Source: JAJISG01 sp964347345 (GTDB taxonomy: Archaea > Thermoplasmatota > Thermoplasmata > RBG-16-68-12 > JAJISG01). From it: 44,956 bases of DNA. Positions 30,649 to 38,951 of this stretch are shown here, in pieces. The first letter of the stretch is position 1, and the number at the start of each line of letters is the position of its first letter. The position numbers were made by a program, and so were the translations under genes. The stretch lies in NCBI GenBank assembly GCA_964347345.1, contig CAYFYB010000014.1, positions 1-44,956 of the forward strand. The letters are read 5' to 3'. The notes under the pieces were generated by a model, which was not told the DNA's origin, searched no databases, and worked only from the letters and a program-made list of their open reading frames with translations.

Positions 30649-31002
30649 CTAGGCGGCGACAGCCGCCACGCCTGATTTGAGGGAGAGGTCAGCCTTCCTG
30701 CCCCGCTCCGTGAGGTAGGCAATGAACCTGAAGGGGGTGCGCCATAGGACCTTGATCGAACCCTGGATGGTCAGGTCCCTTAGTGCCTGCTCCACGTCAG
30801 AGAAGCTGTAGCCTCGGAGGTCATCCAAGAGCTCGTCCCTTCCCAGAAGCCCCGCTGCGGCTCTCCGCAGGGACTCCAGTATCTTCCTGTGCACGGGCGC
30901 AAGGCGTTCCAGTCCCGAGGGCCTCTCACTCAGGTCAACCACCATGACCTCGCCCTTAGATTCTCTCTCAGTTCTCCTTCTGAACTGCTCTTCAGCCGTC
31001 AT
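30649..31002 (-). CDS. Winged-helix-like protein, unknown
   Basis: This 117-residue protein has a helical core, PVHRKILESLRRAAAGLLGRDELLDDL, followed by DVEQALRDLTIQGSIKVLWRTPFRFIAYLTERGRKA. That reads like a winged-helix domain with its wing. I cannot name the family. Start at ATG 31002 is supported by a TATA-like GCCTTAAGTG (minus strand, 31026-31035) about 28 bases upstream. It diverges from the PEPCK gene, so it could regulate it; this is only positional. Its 3' end abuts the interleaved structured element. Confidence 0.65.
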   Translation of the reverse strand: MTAEEQFRRRTERESKGEVMVVDLSERPSGLERLAPVHRKILESLRRAAAGLLGRDELLDDLRGYSFSDVEQALRDLTIQGSIKVLWRTPFRFIAYLTERGRKADLSLKSGVAAVAA

Positions 31003-31025
31003 GGTAAGAGGGATGCCCTCGGACC

Positions 31026-31035
31026 CACTTAAGGC
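31026..31035 (-). promoter_or_regulatory. TATA box of the winged-helix gene
   Basis: GCCTTAAGTG on the minus strand is centred about 28 bases before the ATG at 31002. Confidence 0.4.
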
Positions 31036-31122
31036 GTACAGAAAGTTTTTTCCTGAACTATTGACACCTCTCCACGCTTCCCCCGGGTCATTGCACTGGG
31101 TCTAACCAGATGTGGCTACAAT

Positions 31123-31132
31123 CCTTAAGTAG
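31123..31132 (+). promoter_or_regulatory. TATA box of pckA
   Basis: CCTTAAGTAG is centred 27 bases before the ATG at 31154, a clean leaderless promoter that resembles that of the glycosyltransferase gene. Confidence 0.55.
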
Positions 31133-31153
31133 GGCCTGCTCCTACGGTCGGTC

Positions 31154-32794
31154 ATGGGAGATTACAAGGAGACCCTTTCGCTGGTCTCGTCTACTGTCGA
31201 AGGCCTGAAAGGCAGGCCCAACGTCAGGTCACCCAGTCAGGACGAAATCAAACAGATGGCGGAGAGAAGTGGCACCAGGACGAAGTTCGGCAACTACAAC
31301 TTCGCCTCTGTCGTCAAGAACAGGAGCGCTGGCCTGACGGTTTACGTGGGCAGCGAGAAGGTCCTTCAGGACCGTCTCAACCCGCGCCAGAAGGAGATTT
31401 TGGAGGCCGTTCCCACCACGGTGCGGCTGGTAGACGCGTATTTGAAGAAGACTCCTTTGATAAAGACGGAGAGGCGCATGGGTCAGGACCCTGAGTTCTC
31501 GCCATTGTGCACTCTGTACGTGTCCTGCCACCGGCCTGAGGTGGTCCGTCTGGCCCATTTCTTCAACTCGGCTCTTTTCGACTCAGAGCCGGGGGAAGCC
31601 ACGGAGCGCTTTTGCCTCGTCGACCTCCCCGAGTGGCAGGAGAAGGACCGCCAGATCCTGGCTTTCCCTGAGATCGGCATCACATACGTCCTGGGGTCGG
31701 ACTACTATGGTGAGGTCAAGAAGGGCTTCTTGAGGATGGCCATGTGGAGTTCGAAGCAGAAGGGCATGCTGGGGGTTCACGCCGGTTCCAAGATCCTCAA
31801 GGCTAGACGTCCAGATGGCCGGATCCACAGGTACAGTATGTTCATCTTCGGACTCACGGCGACCGGGAAGACGACCCACACCTGTCACACCCACGACCTC
31901 AAGAGGGACGGGGAGGGCATAGAGATAGCTCAGGACGACGTCGTAATCCTCCGCGAGGACATGTCCGCCCTCGGGACGGAGCAGGGGTTCTTCCTGAAGA
32001 CCGAGGGCGTGGCCCCGGACACCCAGCCCCTGATATACAGGGCGGTGACCCAAGAGGACGCCCTCTTCGAGAACGTCATGGTGGACCACGAGGGCAATGT
32101 GGATTTCGACGACCTCACCCTCACCGGCAACGGCAGAGGCATCATGCAGAGGACGGCCTTCGGGAAGTTCATGGGTCCCATCAACATCCCCTCGGCGGAG
32201 GAACTGGACGGTGCCATTGTGGCCTTCATTACCCGCCGGAACACCGTCATGCCCATCGCTGCTAGACTGACGGCGGAGCAGGCCGCCGCTGCCTTCGTCC
32301 TCGGGGAGTCAGTGGAGTCCACCGGAGGCGATCCCCGCAGGGCTGGTATGTCGGTGAGGGAGGTGGGGACGAATCCCTTCATCATCGGAGACAAGGCTGA
32401 GGAGGGAAACCGATTCTATGAGTTCCTCAGGGCCAACGAGGGCAAGGTGCAGGCCTTCCTCCTGAACACTGGAGGCGTGGGAGAGGTGGCCGAGATATCG
32501 GAGACAGGGAAGCGCATAGTCAAGCAGAAGGTGCTGAGGGTGGAGATACCGGAGATGGCCTCTATCATCCGGGGGATCGCCAGGGGAACTATCGAGTGGA
32601 AGCCGGACCCTCACTGGAGCCTTTTAGTGCCGGGGAAGGTCGATGGCGTTGACATGTCCAAGTTCGACCCCCTCAACTTCTACCCTGAGGAGAAGGTTCG
32701 TTCCTCGGTGGAGACGCTGCGAAAGGAGAGGCTTGAGTACCTCAGTTCCTTCAAGGGACTCCGAACGGATATAGTGGAAGCTGGAGGATTCTAG
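31154..32794 (+). CDS. pckA: Phosphoenolpyruvate carboxykinase, ATP-type
   Basis: This 546-residue enzyme of the ATP-dependent PEPCK family interconverts oxaloacetate plus ATP with phosphoenolpyruvate plus CO2. The kinase-1a P-loop reads FGLTATGKTTHTCHTHD near residue 235 (most relatives have GLSGTGKTT). EIAQDDVVIL and the arginine-containing TGNGRGIMQR are also visible. ATP-type PEPCK is less usual in archaea than the GTP type. Together with the CBS-malic enzyme it forms the C3-C4 node for gluconeogenesis. Single gene with its own promoter. Confidence 0.92.
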   Translation: MGDYKETLSLVSSTVEGLKGRPNVRSPSQDEIKQMAERSGTRTKFGNYNFASVVKNRSAGLTVYVGSEKVLQDRLNPRQKEILEAVPTTVRLVDAYLKKTPLIKTERRMGQDPEFSPLCTLYVSCHRPEVVRLAHFFNSALFDSEPGEATERFCLVDLPEWQEKDRQILAFPEIGITYVLGSDYYGEVKKGFLRMAMWSSKQKGMLGVHAGSKILKARRPDGRIHRYSMFIFGLTATGKTTHTCHTHDLKRDGEGIEIAQDDVVILREDMSALGTEQGFFLKTEGVAPDTQPLIYRAVTQEDALFENVMVDHEGNVDFDDLTLTGNGRGIMQRTAFGKFMGPINIPSAEELDGAIVAFITRRNTVMPIAARLTAEQAAAAFVLGESVESTGGDPRRAGMSVREVGTNPFIIGDKAEEGNRFYEFLRANEGKVQAFLLNTGGVGEVAEISETGKRIVKQKVLRVEIPEMASIIRGIARGTIEWKPDPHWSLLVPGKVDGVDMSKFDPLNFYPEEKVRSSVETLRKERLEYLSSFKGLRTDIVEAGGF

Positions 32795-33163
32795 TCATTC
32801 GTCCTTGACCGGACGCCAGATACCCCCCAAGTGGTCCATTGAGTCGGTCCACTCTTCGAGAAAGGCATCGACGTCCCCGATGGCCTTCCTGCCCTTCTCT
32901 GTGATGGCGTAGGGCTTTTTGGACCTCTCCCCCTCTTCCTGAACCTCCACGTAGTCCCGTTCCTCTAACCACAGCAGGGCCGGGTACACTGCCCCAGGCC
33001 CAGGCCTCCACATGCCGTTGGTCCGAGCCGATATCTCCTCCATTATCTCAAAGCCATGCATGGGCCCTTCGGAGAGGAGGGACAGGATGACCGGCTTCAG
33101 GAGGCCCCTCGGGATTAGGCTTACGCGGAAGGGTCCGCTGAACCACCAGCGGCGCGGCGGCAT
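32795..33163 (-). CDS. PadR-family transcription regulator
   Basis: This 122-residue regulator has the PadR core: LLKPVILSLLSEGPMHGFEIMEEI, then GPGAVYPALLWLEERDYVEVQEEGERSKKPYAITEKGRKAI, followed by a short C-terminal helix. PadR proteins are repressors that respond to small molecules. It begins directly after the stop of the small Met/His/Cys-rich protein and shares its transcript. A palindrome in the operon promoter (33395-33410) is the likely autoregulatory site. Confidence 0.88.
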   Translation of the reverse strand: MPPRRWWFSGPFRVSLIPRGLLKPVILSLLSEGPMHGFEIMEEISARTNGMWRPGPGAVYPALLWLEERDYVEVQEEGERSKKPYAITEKGRKAIGDVDAFLEEWTDSMDHLGGIWRPVKDE

Positions 33164-33382
33164 CTACTCGGAGGCCTGCTCCCTCAGCTTCTTGATCCTC
33201 CTCTCGAGATCCCTGATCTCCAGCTCCAGGCGCTCCTTGTAGTCCTCCAGGTCCTCCACGACCTCCTCCTTGGTCCGAGGCTCAATGGGGGGCCCGTACA
33301 TAGGAACGCAGATGCACATTCCATGCCCACCGTGGCGCATCCAGTAGCCGTGAGGCATTGCATATCTTCTCATCTGACACAC
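33164..33382 (-). CDS. Small Met/His/Cys-rich coiled-coil protein (DUF5320-like)
   Basis: This 72-residue protein has an N-terminal half rich in Met, His and Cys (YAMPHGYWMRHGGHGMCICV) that could bind a soft metal such as copper. The C-terminal half is a charged coiled coil (VEDLEDYKERLELEIRDLERRIKKL). The arrangement resembles DUF5320 proteins, which often neighbour PadR or metal-related genes. The start is GTG 33382 or ATG 33373; the TATA distance favours the GTG. It is co-transcribed with PadR, so it may be the effector side of a metal response. Confidence 0.72.
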   Translation of the reverse strand: MCQMRRYAMPHGYWMRHGGHGMCICVPMYGPPIEPRTKEEVVEDLEDYKERLELEIRDLERRIKKLREQASE

Positions 33383-33394
33383 CTATCGGTACAT

Positions 33395-33410
33395 ATATCG
33401 GTAGCGATAT
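33395..33410. promoter_or_regulatory. Operator in the PadR operon promoter
   Basis: ATATCG-GTAG-CGATAT is a perfect 6+6 palindrome that overlaps the TATA box (GCTTATATATC on the minus strand, 33406-33416). The half-motif ATCGGTA occurs again at 33384-33390, 13 bases from its copy at 33397-33403. Binding here would block TBP, fitting PadR autorepression. Confidence 0.6.
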
Positions 33411-33439
33411 ATAAGCCTTGGCGTCCTCAGGCGAGACCT

Positions 33440-34459
33440 TCACCCTTCAAGGGCCCTCTCGATCCACTCGAGAGATAGCATCTCCTCCTCCCGGGCCGCC
33501 CTGATGAAACGGGAGTATTCGGTCCTCAGAAAGGCGTCGCTGAGCCTCGCCGCGGCCTTGGTGGCGGCATCCTCCGGGAGTTCCGTGGGGAAGTACAGGA
33601 CCTTCCTGGCCTCTGCTAACACAGAGACCTGATGGCGATAGTGTTCGAAAGCCCTCATCAGGGGCTTCCTCCACCCCTCCTTCATGGCGGCCAGGACCTG
33701 AAGGTACTCCCCGGCCGTCCGCCGGGCATCCAGAAGCGCATTGAGGTTCAGGGCCATGTTGAAGGCCTTTGTCTCAAGGTCTTCCTCCACCCCCTTCAGA
33801 GCCTCCAGCCAGGCGTCATACGCCTTCACGCCTAGGTGCAGCCCTTTCTTGCGGGCAGTAAGGGCAAGGGGACCCTCACCCTTGGAGAACCTGACGGCCC
33901 TCTGGAGCGACTCCACCGCCGAAGGGCCCTGGTCATCCTCCCTCCTCTCGAGCAGGACGAGGGGCATCCGTCCATACCCTGCGTAGTTCCAGCCCATCCA
34001 CGGTTGGAAGGGCACCTCGCCCTCCCCCGCCTCCAAGAAGTAGCTTCTTACGTAGAGCCTCCTGGGATCCTCGGCGTACCCATATATGATGCAGAACTCC
34101 GGAGCACCGGCCAGGCCGGAGCTCAGGACTGGAAGGGAGGAGTCCAGGCTGCTGCCGATCGACTTCCAGACCTCCTCCGCATCGAGGTCCACGGTGCTTC
34201 GGCAGCCCAGGCCTATGGCCTTCCCCGCATTGGCCACCACATCTTCTGGAGCGGAGTAGGTCATCTCCATGCTCCAGTGGTCCGACCAGCAGGCCCTGAA
34301 GGCACCACCGCTGATGCCCATCAACCACGAGTACGTTGCATCCATTCCCAGGAAGCTGGCCACGGCCTTCAGCGAACCTATCGGTGTGAACCTCTCCCCT
34401 GAAGCGAAGCTGACCCTGGGAACCCTCTTCAGAAGCTTTCCAGGCATCGCTGCTCGCAT
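33440..34459 (-). CDS. BtrH-like (C39-fold/DUF4872-type) protein, unknown function
   Basis: This 339-residue protein has an N-terminal region resembling the BtrH_N family (GSLKAVASFLGMDATYSWLMGISGGAFRACWS, with Cys as potential nucleophile) and a mostly helical C-terminal half (about 210-330). BtrH transfers an acyl group in butirosin biosynthesis, and many homologues in archaea and bacteria are uncharacterised. Two ATGs at 34459 and 34447 are possible starts; a TATA-like element near 34496-34502 gives a leader of about ten bases. No biosynthetic partners are seen nearby. Confidence 0.6.
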   Translation of the reverse strand: MRAAMPGKLLKRVPRVSFASGERFTPIGSLKAVASFLGMDATYSWLMGISGGAFRACWSDHWSMEMTYSAPEDVVANAGKAIGLGCRSTVDLDAEEVWKSIGSSLDSSLPVLSSGLAGAPEFCIIYGYAEDPRRLYVRSYFLEAGEGEVPFQPWMGWNYAGYGRMPLVLLERREDDQGPSAVESLQRAVRFSKGEGPLALTARKKGLHLGVKAYDAWLEALKGVEEDLETKAFNMALNLNALLDARRTAGEYLQVLAAMKEGWRKPLMRAFEHYRHQVSVLAEARKVLYFPTELPEDAATKAAARLSDAFLRTEYSRFIRAAREEEMLSLEWIERALEG

Positions 34460-34559
34460 GGTCCTTGCAGTACATCAATCTAGGGGTGGGCCCCCATATA
34501 GCGGTCGGCATTGAATGAGTGCCGTCAGGGAGAGAAAAGGCTCCAATCCGGGAAAAAGG

Positions 34560-34568
34560 TCTTTTAGG
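34560..34568 (+). promoter_or_regulatory. TATA box of the CWH43-like gene
   Basis: TCTTTTAGG is centred 25-27 bases before a GTG at 34589. This is the reason for choosing that start instead of the TTG at 34571, which is only a few bases from the element. Confidence 0.4.
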
Positions 34569-34588
34569 CCTTGACTGATGCGAGGGCC

Positions 34589-36550
34589 GTGGAGCGACGG
34601 GTCGACCTCCTGATGAGCCGCTTCCTTCTCCTATCCCTCCTCTCGACCCTCCTGTTCATCCAGGCCCTAAGAGCCTTCTTCTCGAGCGTCTACTACGTCA
34701 ACCTCGTCACGCTGTCCCTGAACGCCTCTGCTCTCTACACCCTCCTGGTCCTCTCTCCAGCACTGTACCTGTTCCTTCGGAATCCCAACGTTGGCCGGAT
34801 GATGGTTCTGGCCGCCGTCGCCCTCGTCGTCCTCAGGCTGGCCATGAATCTCTCGTGGGGAACCACGGTGTATCTCCCCGTCTCAGGCCTCGCGGTGGCA
34901 TCATATCTGGCACTCCTCCCGGCCATGCTGGCGGCGTCCAAGGCTGTTCACGAGGAAGGGTGGGTCGCCATCGGGCTAGGAATCGTACTGGCTCTGGCCC
35001 TCGACTCGGCCGTGGGGCTGCTGGGGGCCTCCAGGGATATCAGTACCGGGCCCATCGGCCTGTACTTCACCGCCCCCGTGGGGGCATTCCTGGTCTATGT
35101 TGCCTTTGTCTCGAGGCCGCCCGCAGGTTGGGAGGCCAGGGACGAGGAGCTTCCCCGTTGGAAGACCGTCCTGGCCGGCCTTGCCTTCGGGGCCTTGTTG
35201 TTCCTTGAGTACGCGATCCTCTCCAGCGCCTACAGCGTCGCCCGCTGGAACGCTCTTCCCCTTGTGACGGTCGCCCTTGGGGCCGTCCTCGGCCTCCTGG
35301 TGCCCGTGGCATCCACCATAAGGCCCCTTCGACCACCTGGTAGGTCCCTACCCATGGCCTTGTTGAGTGGCGTGACGCTGGCAGCCCTCTTTGACCATGT
35401 CCTGACCCACTCCGTCTTCCTCCCCGCCCTCCTTCTCGTAGGGCAGGTCACCCTGGTCCTCATCCTCCTGCACCTCCTCTCTTTCCTGCATAAAGGGGGA
35501 GTGAGACGGACGGCGGTGGCCCTTGTGTATGGATCCCTCCTCTTGCTCCTCCTGCTCTTCTCCCTCGCCTTCGCCCTGGCCTACGCGTATGTGCCGCTGA
35601 GGGGCCTCTGGGAGGGTCTGGAGGTTGTCCTGATACCGGCAGCTTCCCTCCTGGTCATCCTCGCGGCCGCGGCCATAACCGGAGGTTTCAGGGAGCCCCT
35701 GAGGATCCCCTCCTTGCCCAGGGGCCTCCTGGCAGTCCTGATAGTCCTCCCGCTCATCATATCCACCATGTCCCTCGTGCCAGCACCGGTGGACGAAAGG
35801 GAGGGCACCACCCTTAGATTCCTAACGTACAACATCCATCAGGGCTTCAACAACGCCGGCGTCATCGACCCGGAGGTCTTCGTGGAGGTCATCGAGTCGA
35901 CAGATGCGGATGTAGTGGCCCTGCAGGAAAGCGATACTGCCAGGTTCACCAGCGCCAACCTGGACATCGTGGGGTACCTGGCGACGAGGTTTGGGTACCA
36001 CTCCTACTACGGTCCTCCCACATGGGAGCAGAGCTTCGGCATCGCCCTGCTCTCCAGATACCCTATCAGGGAGGCCTCCTACTCCCTCCTGAGCAGCTCT
36101 GAGGACAAGCGGGCCCTGATCCAGGCGAGGATAGCCGTCGACGGCTGGGACGTGTGGGTTTTCGTGACCCACCTGGCCCTGGGAGCGGCAGACAGGGGGA
36201 CCCAGGCGCGAGAGATCCTTGCAAGGGCGGCCAGCGCCGGGGGCCTGCAGATATTGGCTGGCGACTTCAACTCCTGTCCCGGGGGGCGCTGTCCCGGGTA
36301 TGCGGGACCAGAGGACAGCGTCTATGCGGAGATCAATGCCTCCCTCAGGGATGTTTGGGTGGAGGGTGGATACGAGGTAGACGATCCGGAGGGCTACACA
36401 TATTCGGCCGCCATCCCTAACGAGAGGATCGATTACATCTTCATCTCCGCTGGCATCGATGTTGAGGCTGTGGAGAGAATCCGCACGGAGGCCGCCATCA
36501 GAGCCTCAGACCACCTGCCGGTCCTCGCGACTCTACAGATCGTAGGCTAG
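34589..36550 (+). CDS. Multi-pass membrane protein with C-terminal endonuclease/exonuclease/phosphatase domain (CWH43-like)
   Basis: This protein of about 653 residues has about 11-12 helices over roughly the first 395 residues, followed by an EEP domain. The latter has LTYNIHQGF, VVALQESDT (metal Glu), GIALLSRYPI, LAGDFNSC and a final SDHLPVLATL (catalytic Asp-His). The architecture and the segment spacing recall the C-terminal half of eukaryotic CWH43, which remodels lipid anchors of GPI proteins. Here it may act on a phosphodiester or lipid-linked substrate outside the membrane; that is inference. The TTG at 34571 is an alternative start. It stands alone between the BtrH-like and BASS genes. 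Confidence 0.75.
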   Translation: MERRVDLLMSRFLLLSLLSTLLFIQALRAFFSSVYYVNLVTLSLNASALYTLLVLSPALYLFLRNPNVGRMMVLAAVALVVLRLAMNLSWGTTVYLPVSGLAVASYLALLPAMLAASKAVHEEGWVAIGLGIVLALALDSAVGLLGASRDISTGPIGLYFTAPVGAFLVYVAFVSRPPAGWEARDEELPRWKTVLAGLAFGALLFLEYAILSSAYSVARWNALPLVTVALGAVLGLLVPVASTIRPLRPPGRSLPMALLSGVTLAALFDHVLTHSVFLPALLLVGQVTLVLILLHLLSFLHKGGVRRTAVALVYGSLLLLLLLFSLAFALAYAYVPLRGLWEGLEVVLIPAASLLVILAAAAITGGFREPLRIPSLPRGLLAVLIVLPLIISTMSLVPAPVDEREGTTLRFLTYNIHQGFNNAGVIDPEVFVEVIESTDADVVALQESDTARFTSANLDIVGYLATRFGYHSYYGPPTWEQSFGIALLSRYPIREASYSLLSSSEDKRALIQARIAVDGWDVWVFVTHLALGAADRGTQAREILARAASAGGLQILAGDFNSCPGGRCPGYAGPEDSVYAEINASLRDVWVEGGYEVDDPEGYTYSAAIPNERIDYIFISAGIDVEAVERIRTEAAIRASDHLPVLATLQIVG

Positions 36551-36558
36551 GTTCCACC

Positions 36559-37434
36559 CTAACGACGAAGCCTGGTCAGTAGGGCGATCCAGCAGATCTG
36601 GAAGAATATCATCATGGTGGGGGCCACCACGGCCGTCGGAGCCAGGAGCGCCAGGGCGAGGGCCGCCGCGAGGCCAGAGTTTTTGTAGCCCGAGAAGAGC
36701 ACCAGGGATATCCTCTTCGGCATGTCGAATCTGTGGAGGAAGGCCCATGCCAGGCCGAAGGCGGCGACTACGACGGCGGCCGACCCGCCCAGGGCATAGA
36801 GGGCGAGGTATGGGTCCTCCAGGATTACCTTCTGGTTTGCAGCACCCATCAGGAATGTAAGGGCCGCGAAGGAGAGGTTTCTCAGGACCTCCACTCGCCC
36901 CCTGGGCAATGATGTTGCACTCACCACCCTCGAAAGGACAAGGGGGACGAGGATGAGGACCAAGATGGCTGAGACCAGGGACCAGGGACTCACCTCCACG
37001 TCAAGGAGGAAGAGGGCCATCAGGGGCGTCAGGCCCAGGGAGAGGATGTAGAGGGATGCGGTGGAGGCCACCGACACCTTCATGTCCCCCCGCAGAATGG
37101 TGGTGAAGGGGACGATGGATATTGCTGGTGGAACGGCGGCCATGATCACCCAGCCCTGCCACAAGGCCCTGGGTGTGAGAACTGCGGCCAGCAGGAGGAG
37201 GGATGGATGCAGGATGAAGTTCAATGCCAGGGCGGGGGGAACGGAGCTGAGCACGTCCCCGAACCCCCGCAGCTTGACGTCTGTCAGGGAGAAGGTCATT
37301 AGGCTCGCCAGGGCCACCATGGCGGCCACGTCCATGCCCTGAAAGGTTAGCCCCACTGCAAGGCCGAGACCCAGGCCGATGAGCATGAGGGTGGACGGCA
37401 TGTGGAGGATCCGAGAAACCTTCAGACCAGACAT
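36559..37434 (-). CDS. BASS-family (bile acid:sodium symporter-like) transporter
   Basis: This 291-residue membrane protein has about nine or ten helices. The paired crossover regions of the family are seen in NFILHPSLLLLAAVLTPR and LFSGYKNSGLAAALALALL. BASS proteins move organic anions (bile acids, pyruvate, pantoate) with sodium. The substrate is unknown here. It is convergent with the CWH43-like gene (eight-base gap) and divergent from an HTH_10 regulator that may control it. Confidence 0.82.
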   Translation of the reverse strand: MSGLKVSRILHMPSTLMLIGLGLGLAVGLTFQGMDVAAMVALASLMTFSLTDVKLRGFGDVLSSVPPALALNFILHPSLLLLAAVLTPRALWQGWVIMAAVPPAISIVPFTTILRGDMKVSVASTASLYILSLGLTPLMALFLLDVEVSPWSLVSAILVLILVPLVLSRVVSATSLPRGRVEVLRNLSFAALTFLMGAANQKVILEDPYLALYALGGSAAVVVAAFGLAWAFLHRFDMPKRISLVLFSGYKNSGLAAALALALLAPTAVVAPTMMIFFQICWIALLTRLRR

Positions 37435-37462
37435 CGCCCCCCCTCATACGGGCACAGAGTGA

Positions 37463-37493
37463 CTAAATGGAGTATTGAACACCAAATGGAATA
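37463..37493. promoter_or_regulatory. Direct repeats between the BASS and HTH_10 genes
   Basis: CTAAATGGAGTA (37463-37474) and CCAAATGGAATA (37482-37493) are near-identical 12-base repeats spaced 19 bases apart, close to two helical turns. They end directly at the TATA box of the HTH_10 gene. This spacing suits a regulator binding one DNA face, probably the adjacent HTH_10 protein. Confidence 0.5.
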
Positions 37494-37504
37494 CATATTT
37501 ATAG
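37494..37504 (+). promoter_or_regulatory. TATA box of the HTH_10 regulator gene
   Basis: CATATTTATAG is centred 27 bases before the GTG at 37526, a strong leaderless promoter. Confidence 0.6.
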
Positions 37505-37525
37505 AGATACCACCTCCTTTCAGAC

Positions 37526-38179
37526 GTGGCCTCCTTGTTGGTTGACTTCAAGGTGAAGTCCGACCTCTGCCCCCTCGTCAGCTTGACGGGCGCCTTCAAA
37601 GAGGTGGAGGTTGAGTATCTGGAGATGGCCCGCGTCTCTGGCGAGGACTTCCTGGAGGTCTTTGAGGTGCGGGGACCCCAGGCCGTCAAGTTTGGGGAAG
37701 CCGTGACCGCCTCCGACGGCATCTGCAAGGTCCACTTCATGGAGAAGTCTCCCGACAGGCTGGTCTGCCAGGCCGTCATCAGCGTCAACTGCATACGCAC
37801 GCTCCTGGCCCAGCATGGGTGGATACCCCTCAAGGTCAAGGCCTCCCAGGGTCAGGAGATCGTCTCCGTGGCCGTCAAGGACTTGGAGGAGGCCCGGGAG
37901 CTGGTGGATTTCGTGAAGACCCACTATCCCGACTTCGAGCTCGCCAGGATCACCTCCCACGGGGCCCTAGGAATGTCGTCCAAGAAAGACCTCAAGACCT
38001 TTGGCTTGACGGCGAGACAGGAGGAGGTGCTCCAGAGGGCCTTCTCTGGCGGCTACTTTGACCTCTACAGGAAGAGGACTGCCAAGGACATAGCGACCAG
38101 CATGGGCATCGACAGGAGCACCTTCGCCAGACACCTGAGGACTGCCCTGAAGAAGGTTCTGTCAGGCCTGATGGAATAG
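37526..38179 (+). CDS. HTH_10 (bacterio-opsin activator-like) transcription regulator
   Basis: This 217-residue protein has an N-terminal alpha/beta sensor domain (about 1-150) with several cysteines (Cys15, Cys67, Cys81, Cys89) and the C-terminal HTH_10 domain (about 158-215: LTARQEEVLQRAFSGGYFDLYRK, then IDRSTFARHLRTALKKVL). The start is GTG, set by the TATA position. It diverges from the BASS transporter and is followed by the Kor/Hdr operon after about 75 bases, so either could be its target. Ligand unknown. Confidence 0.85.
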   Translation: MASLLVDFKVKSDLCPLVSLTGAFKEVEVEYLEMARVSGEDFLEVFEVRGPQAVKFGEAVTASDGICKVHFMEKSPDRLVCQAVISVNCIRTLLAQHGWIPLKVKASQGQEIVSVAVKDLEEARELVDFVKTHYPDFELARITSHGALGMSSKKDLKTFGLTARQEEVLQRAFSGGYFDLYRKRTAKDIATSMGIDRSTFARHLRTALKKVLSGLME

Positions 38180-38252
38180 GCCTTAAAATAGCCACAGCAT
38201 AGTTGCATTCCAGTTTTACGGATAGTTGTCCTCTTACAATTGTCAGAGGTCG

Positions 38253-38951
38253 ATGCCCCTTAGACTAGGTCCCCTCGAGACCCGGATCCTGGGAACTCTC
38301 AGGAATCTGGGGAGTGCTCCTACCCGCCGGGTGGCGGAAGCCCTCAACAGTAAGGGACCGAAGGTCACCTATGCCACCGTTAGCACGATTCTGGAGCGCC
38401 TTCACTCAAGAGGTGTGATAGAGAGGACGAAGGAGGACTTCAAGGGACGTTTCAGGTACGTCTACCACTACATGGACATCAAGGAGGAGTTTCTCAAGTC
38501 CGTGGTGCAGAACGTCAGGTCCCTCTTCGGCGACGTGGACGTGAAGGAGATCCAGAGGCACCTAGAGGCCGAGCCCCCTAGGGCGGCGGAGCCTGGGGAG
38601 GTCTACAAGGAGCCCCCTCTGCCCCTGGAGACCTTCCCGAGGCCTAAGGCTTCGCCAGCGTCCCCAGAGGCACTGTATCTTGAGACCCTCAGAACCCCCG
38701 TTAACCTCCGGAAGTTCCCCAAGCCCCGGGGCAAGGTCTACATCATACCCGGACGGTGCAAGGAGTGCGGCTTCTGCTGGGAGTTCTGCCCCCTGGACGT
38801 CCTGGAGAGGAGCGACGAGGTCAACGAGCAGGGCTATCGCTATCCCAGGGTGAAGCAAGGGAAGGAGGATGCCTGCGTGAACTGCGGGATGTGCAGGGAC
38901 GTGTGTCCGGAGTTCGCCATATTCACTGTGGAGGTGGAGGAAGATGCCTGA
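38253..38951 (+). CDS. Winged-helix (BlaI-like) domain fused to a KorD-type ferredoxin
   Basis: This protein of about 232 residues combines two parts. Residues 1-85 form a winged helix of the BlaI/MecI type (LETRILGTLRNLGSAPTRRVAEAL, then VTYATVSTILERLHSRGVIERTKE). After a Pro-rich linker (about 105-155), two [4Fe-4S] motifs follow: CKECGFCWEFCP and CVNCGMCRDVCP (about 169-218), typical of the delta subunit of 2-oxoacid:ferredoxin oxidoreductase. The frame is uninterrupted. It overlaps korA by eight bases, so the ferredoxin part surely belongs to the Kor complex. The winged helix could make the subunit a redox-sensing regulator. TTG 38226 is an alternative start. Confidence 0.85.
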   Translation: MPLRLGPLETRILGTLRNLGSAPTRRVAEALNSKGPKVTYATVSTILERLHSRGVIERTKEDFKGRFRYVYHYMDIKEEFLKSVVQNVRSLFGDVDVKEIQRHLEAEPPRAAEPGEVYKEPPLPLETFPRPKASPASPEALYLETLRTPVNLRKFPKPRGKVYIIPGRCKECGFCWEFCPLDVLERSDEVNEQGYRYPRVKQGKEDACVNCGMCRDVCPEFAIFTVEVEEDA

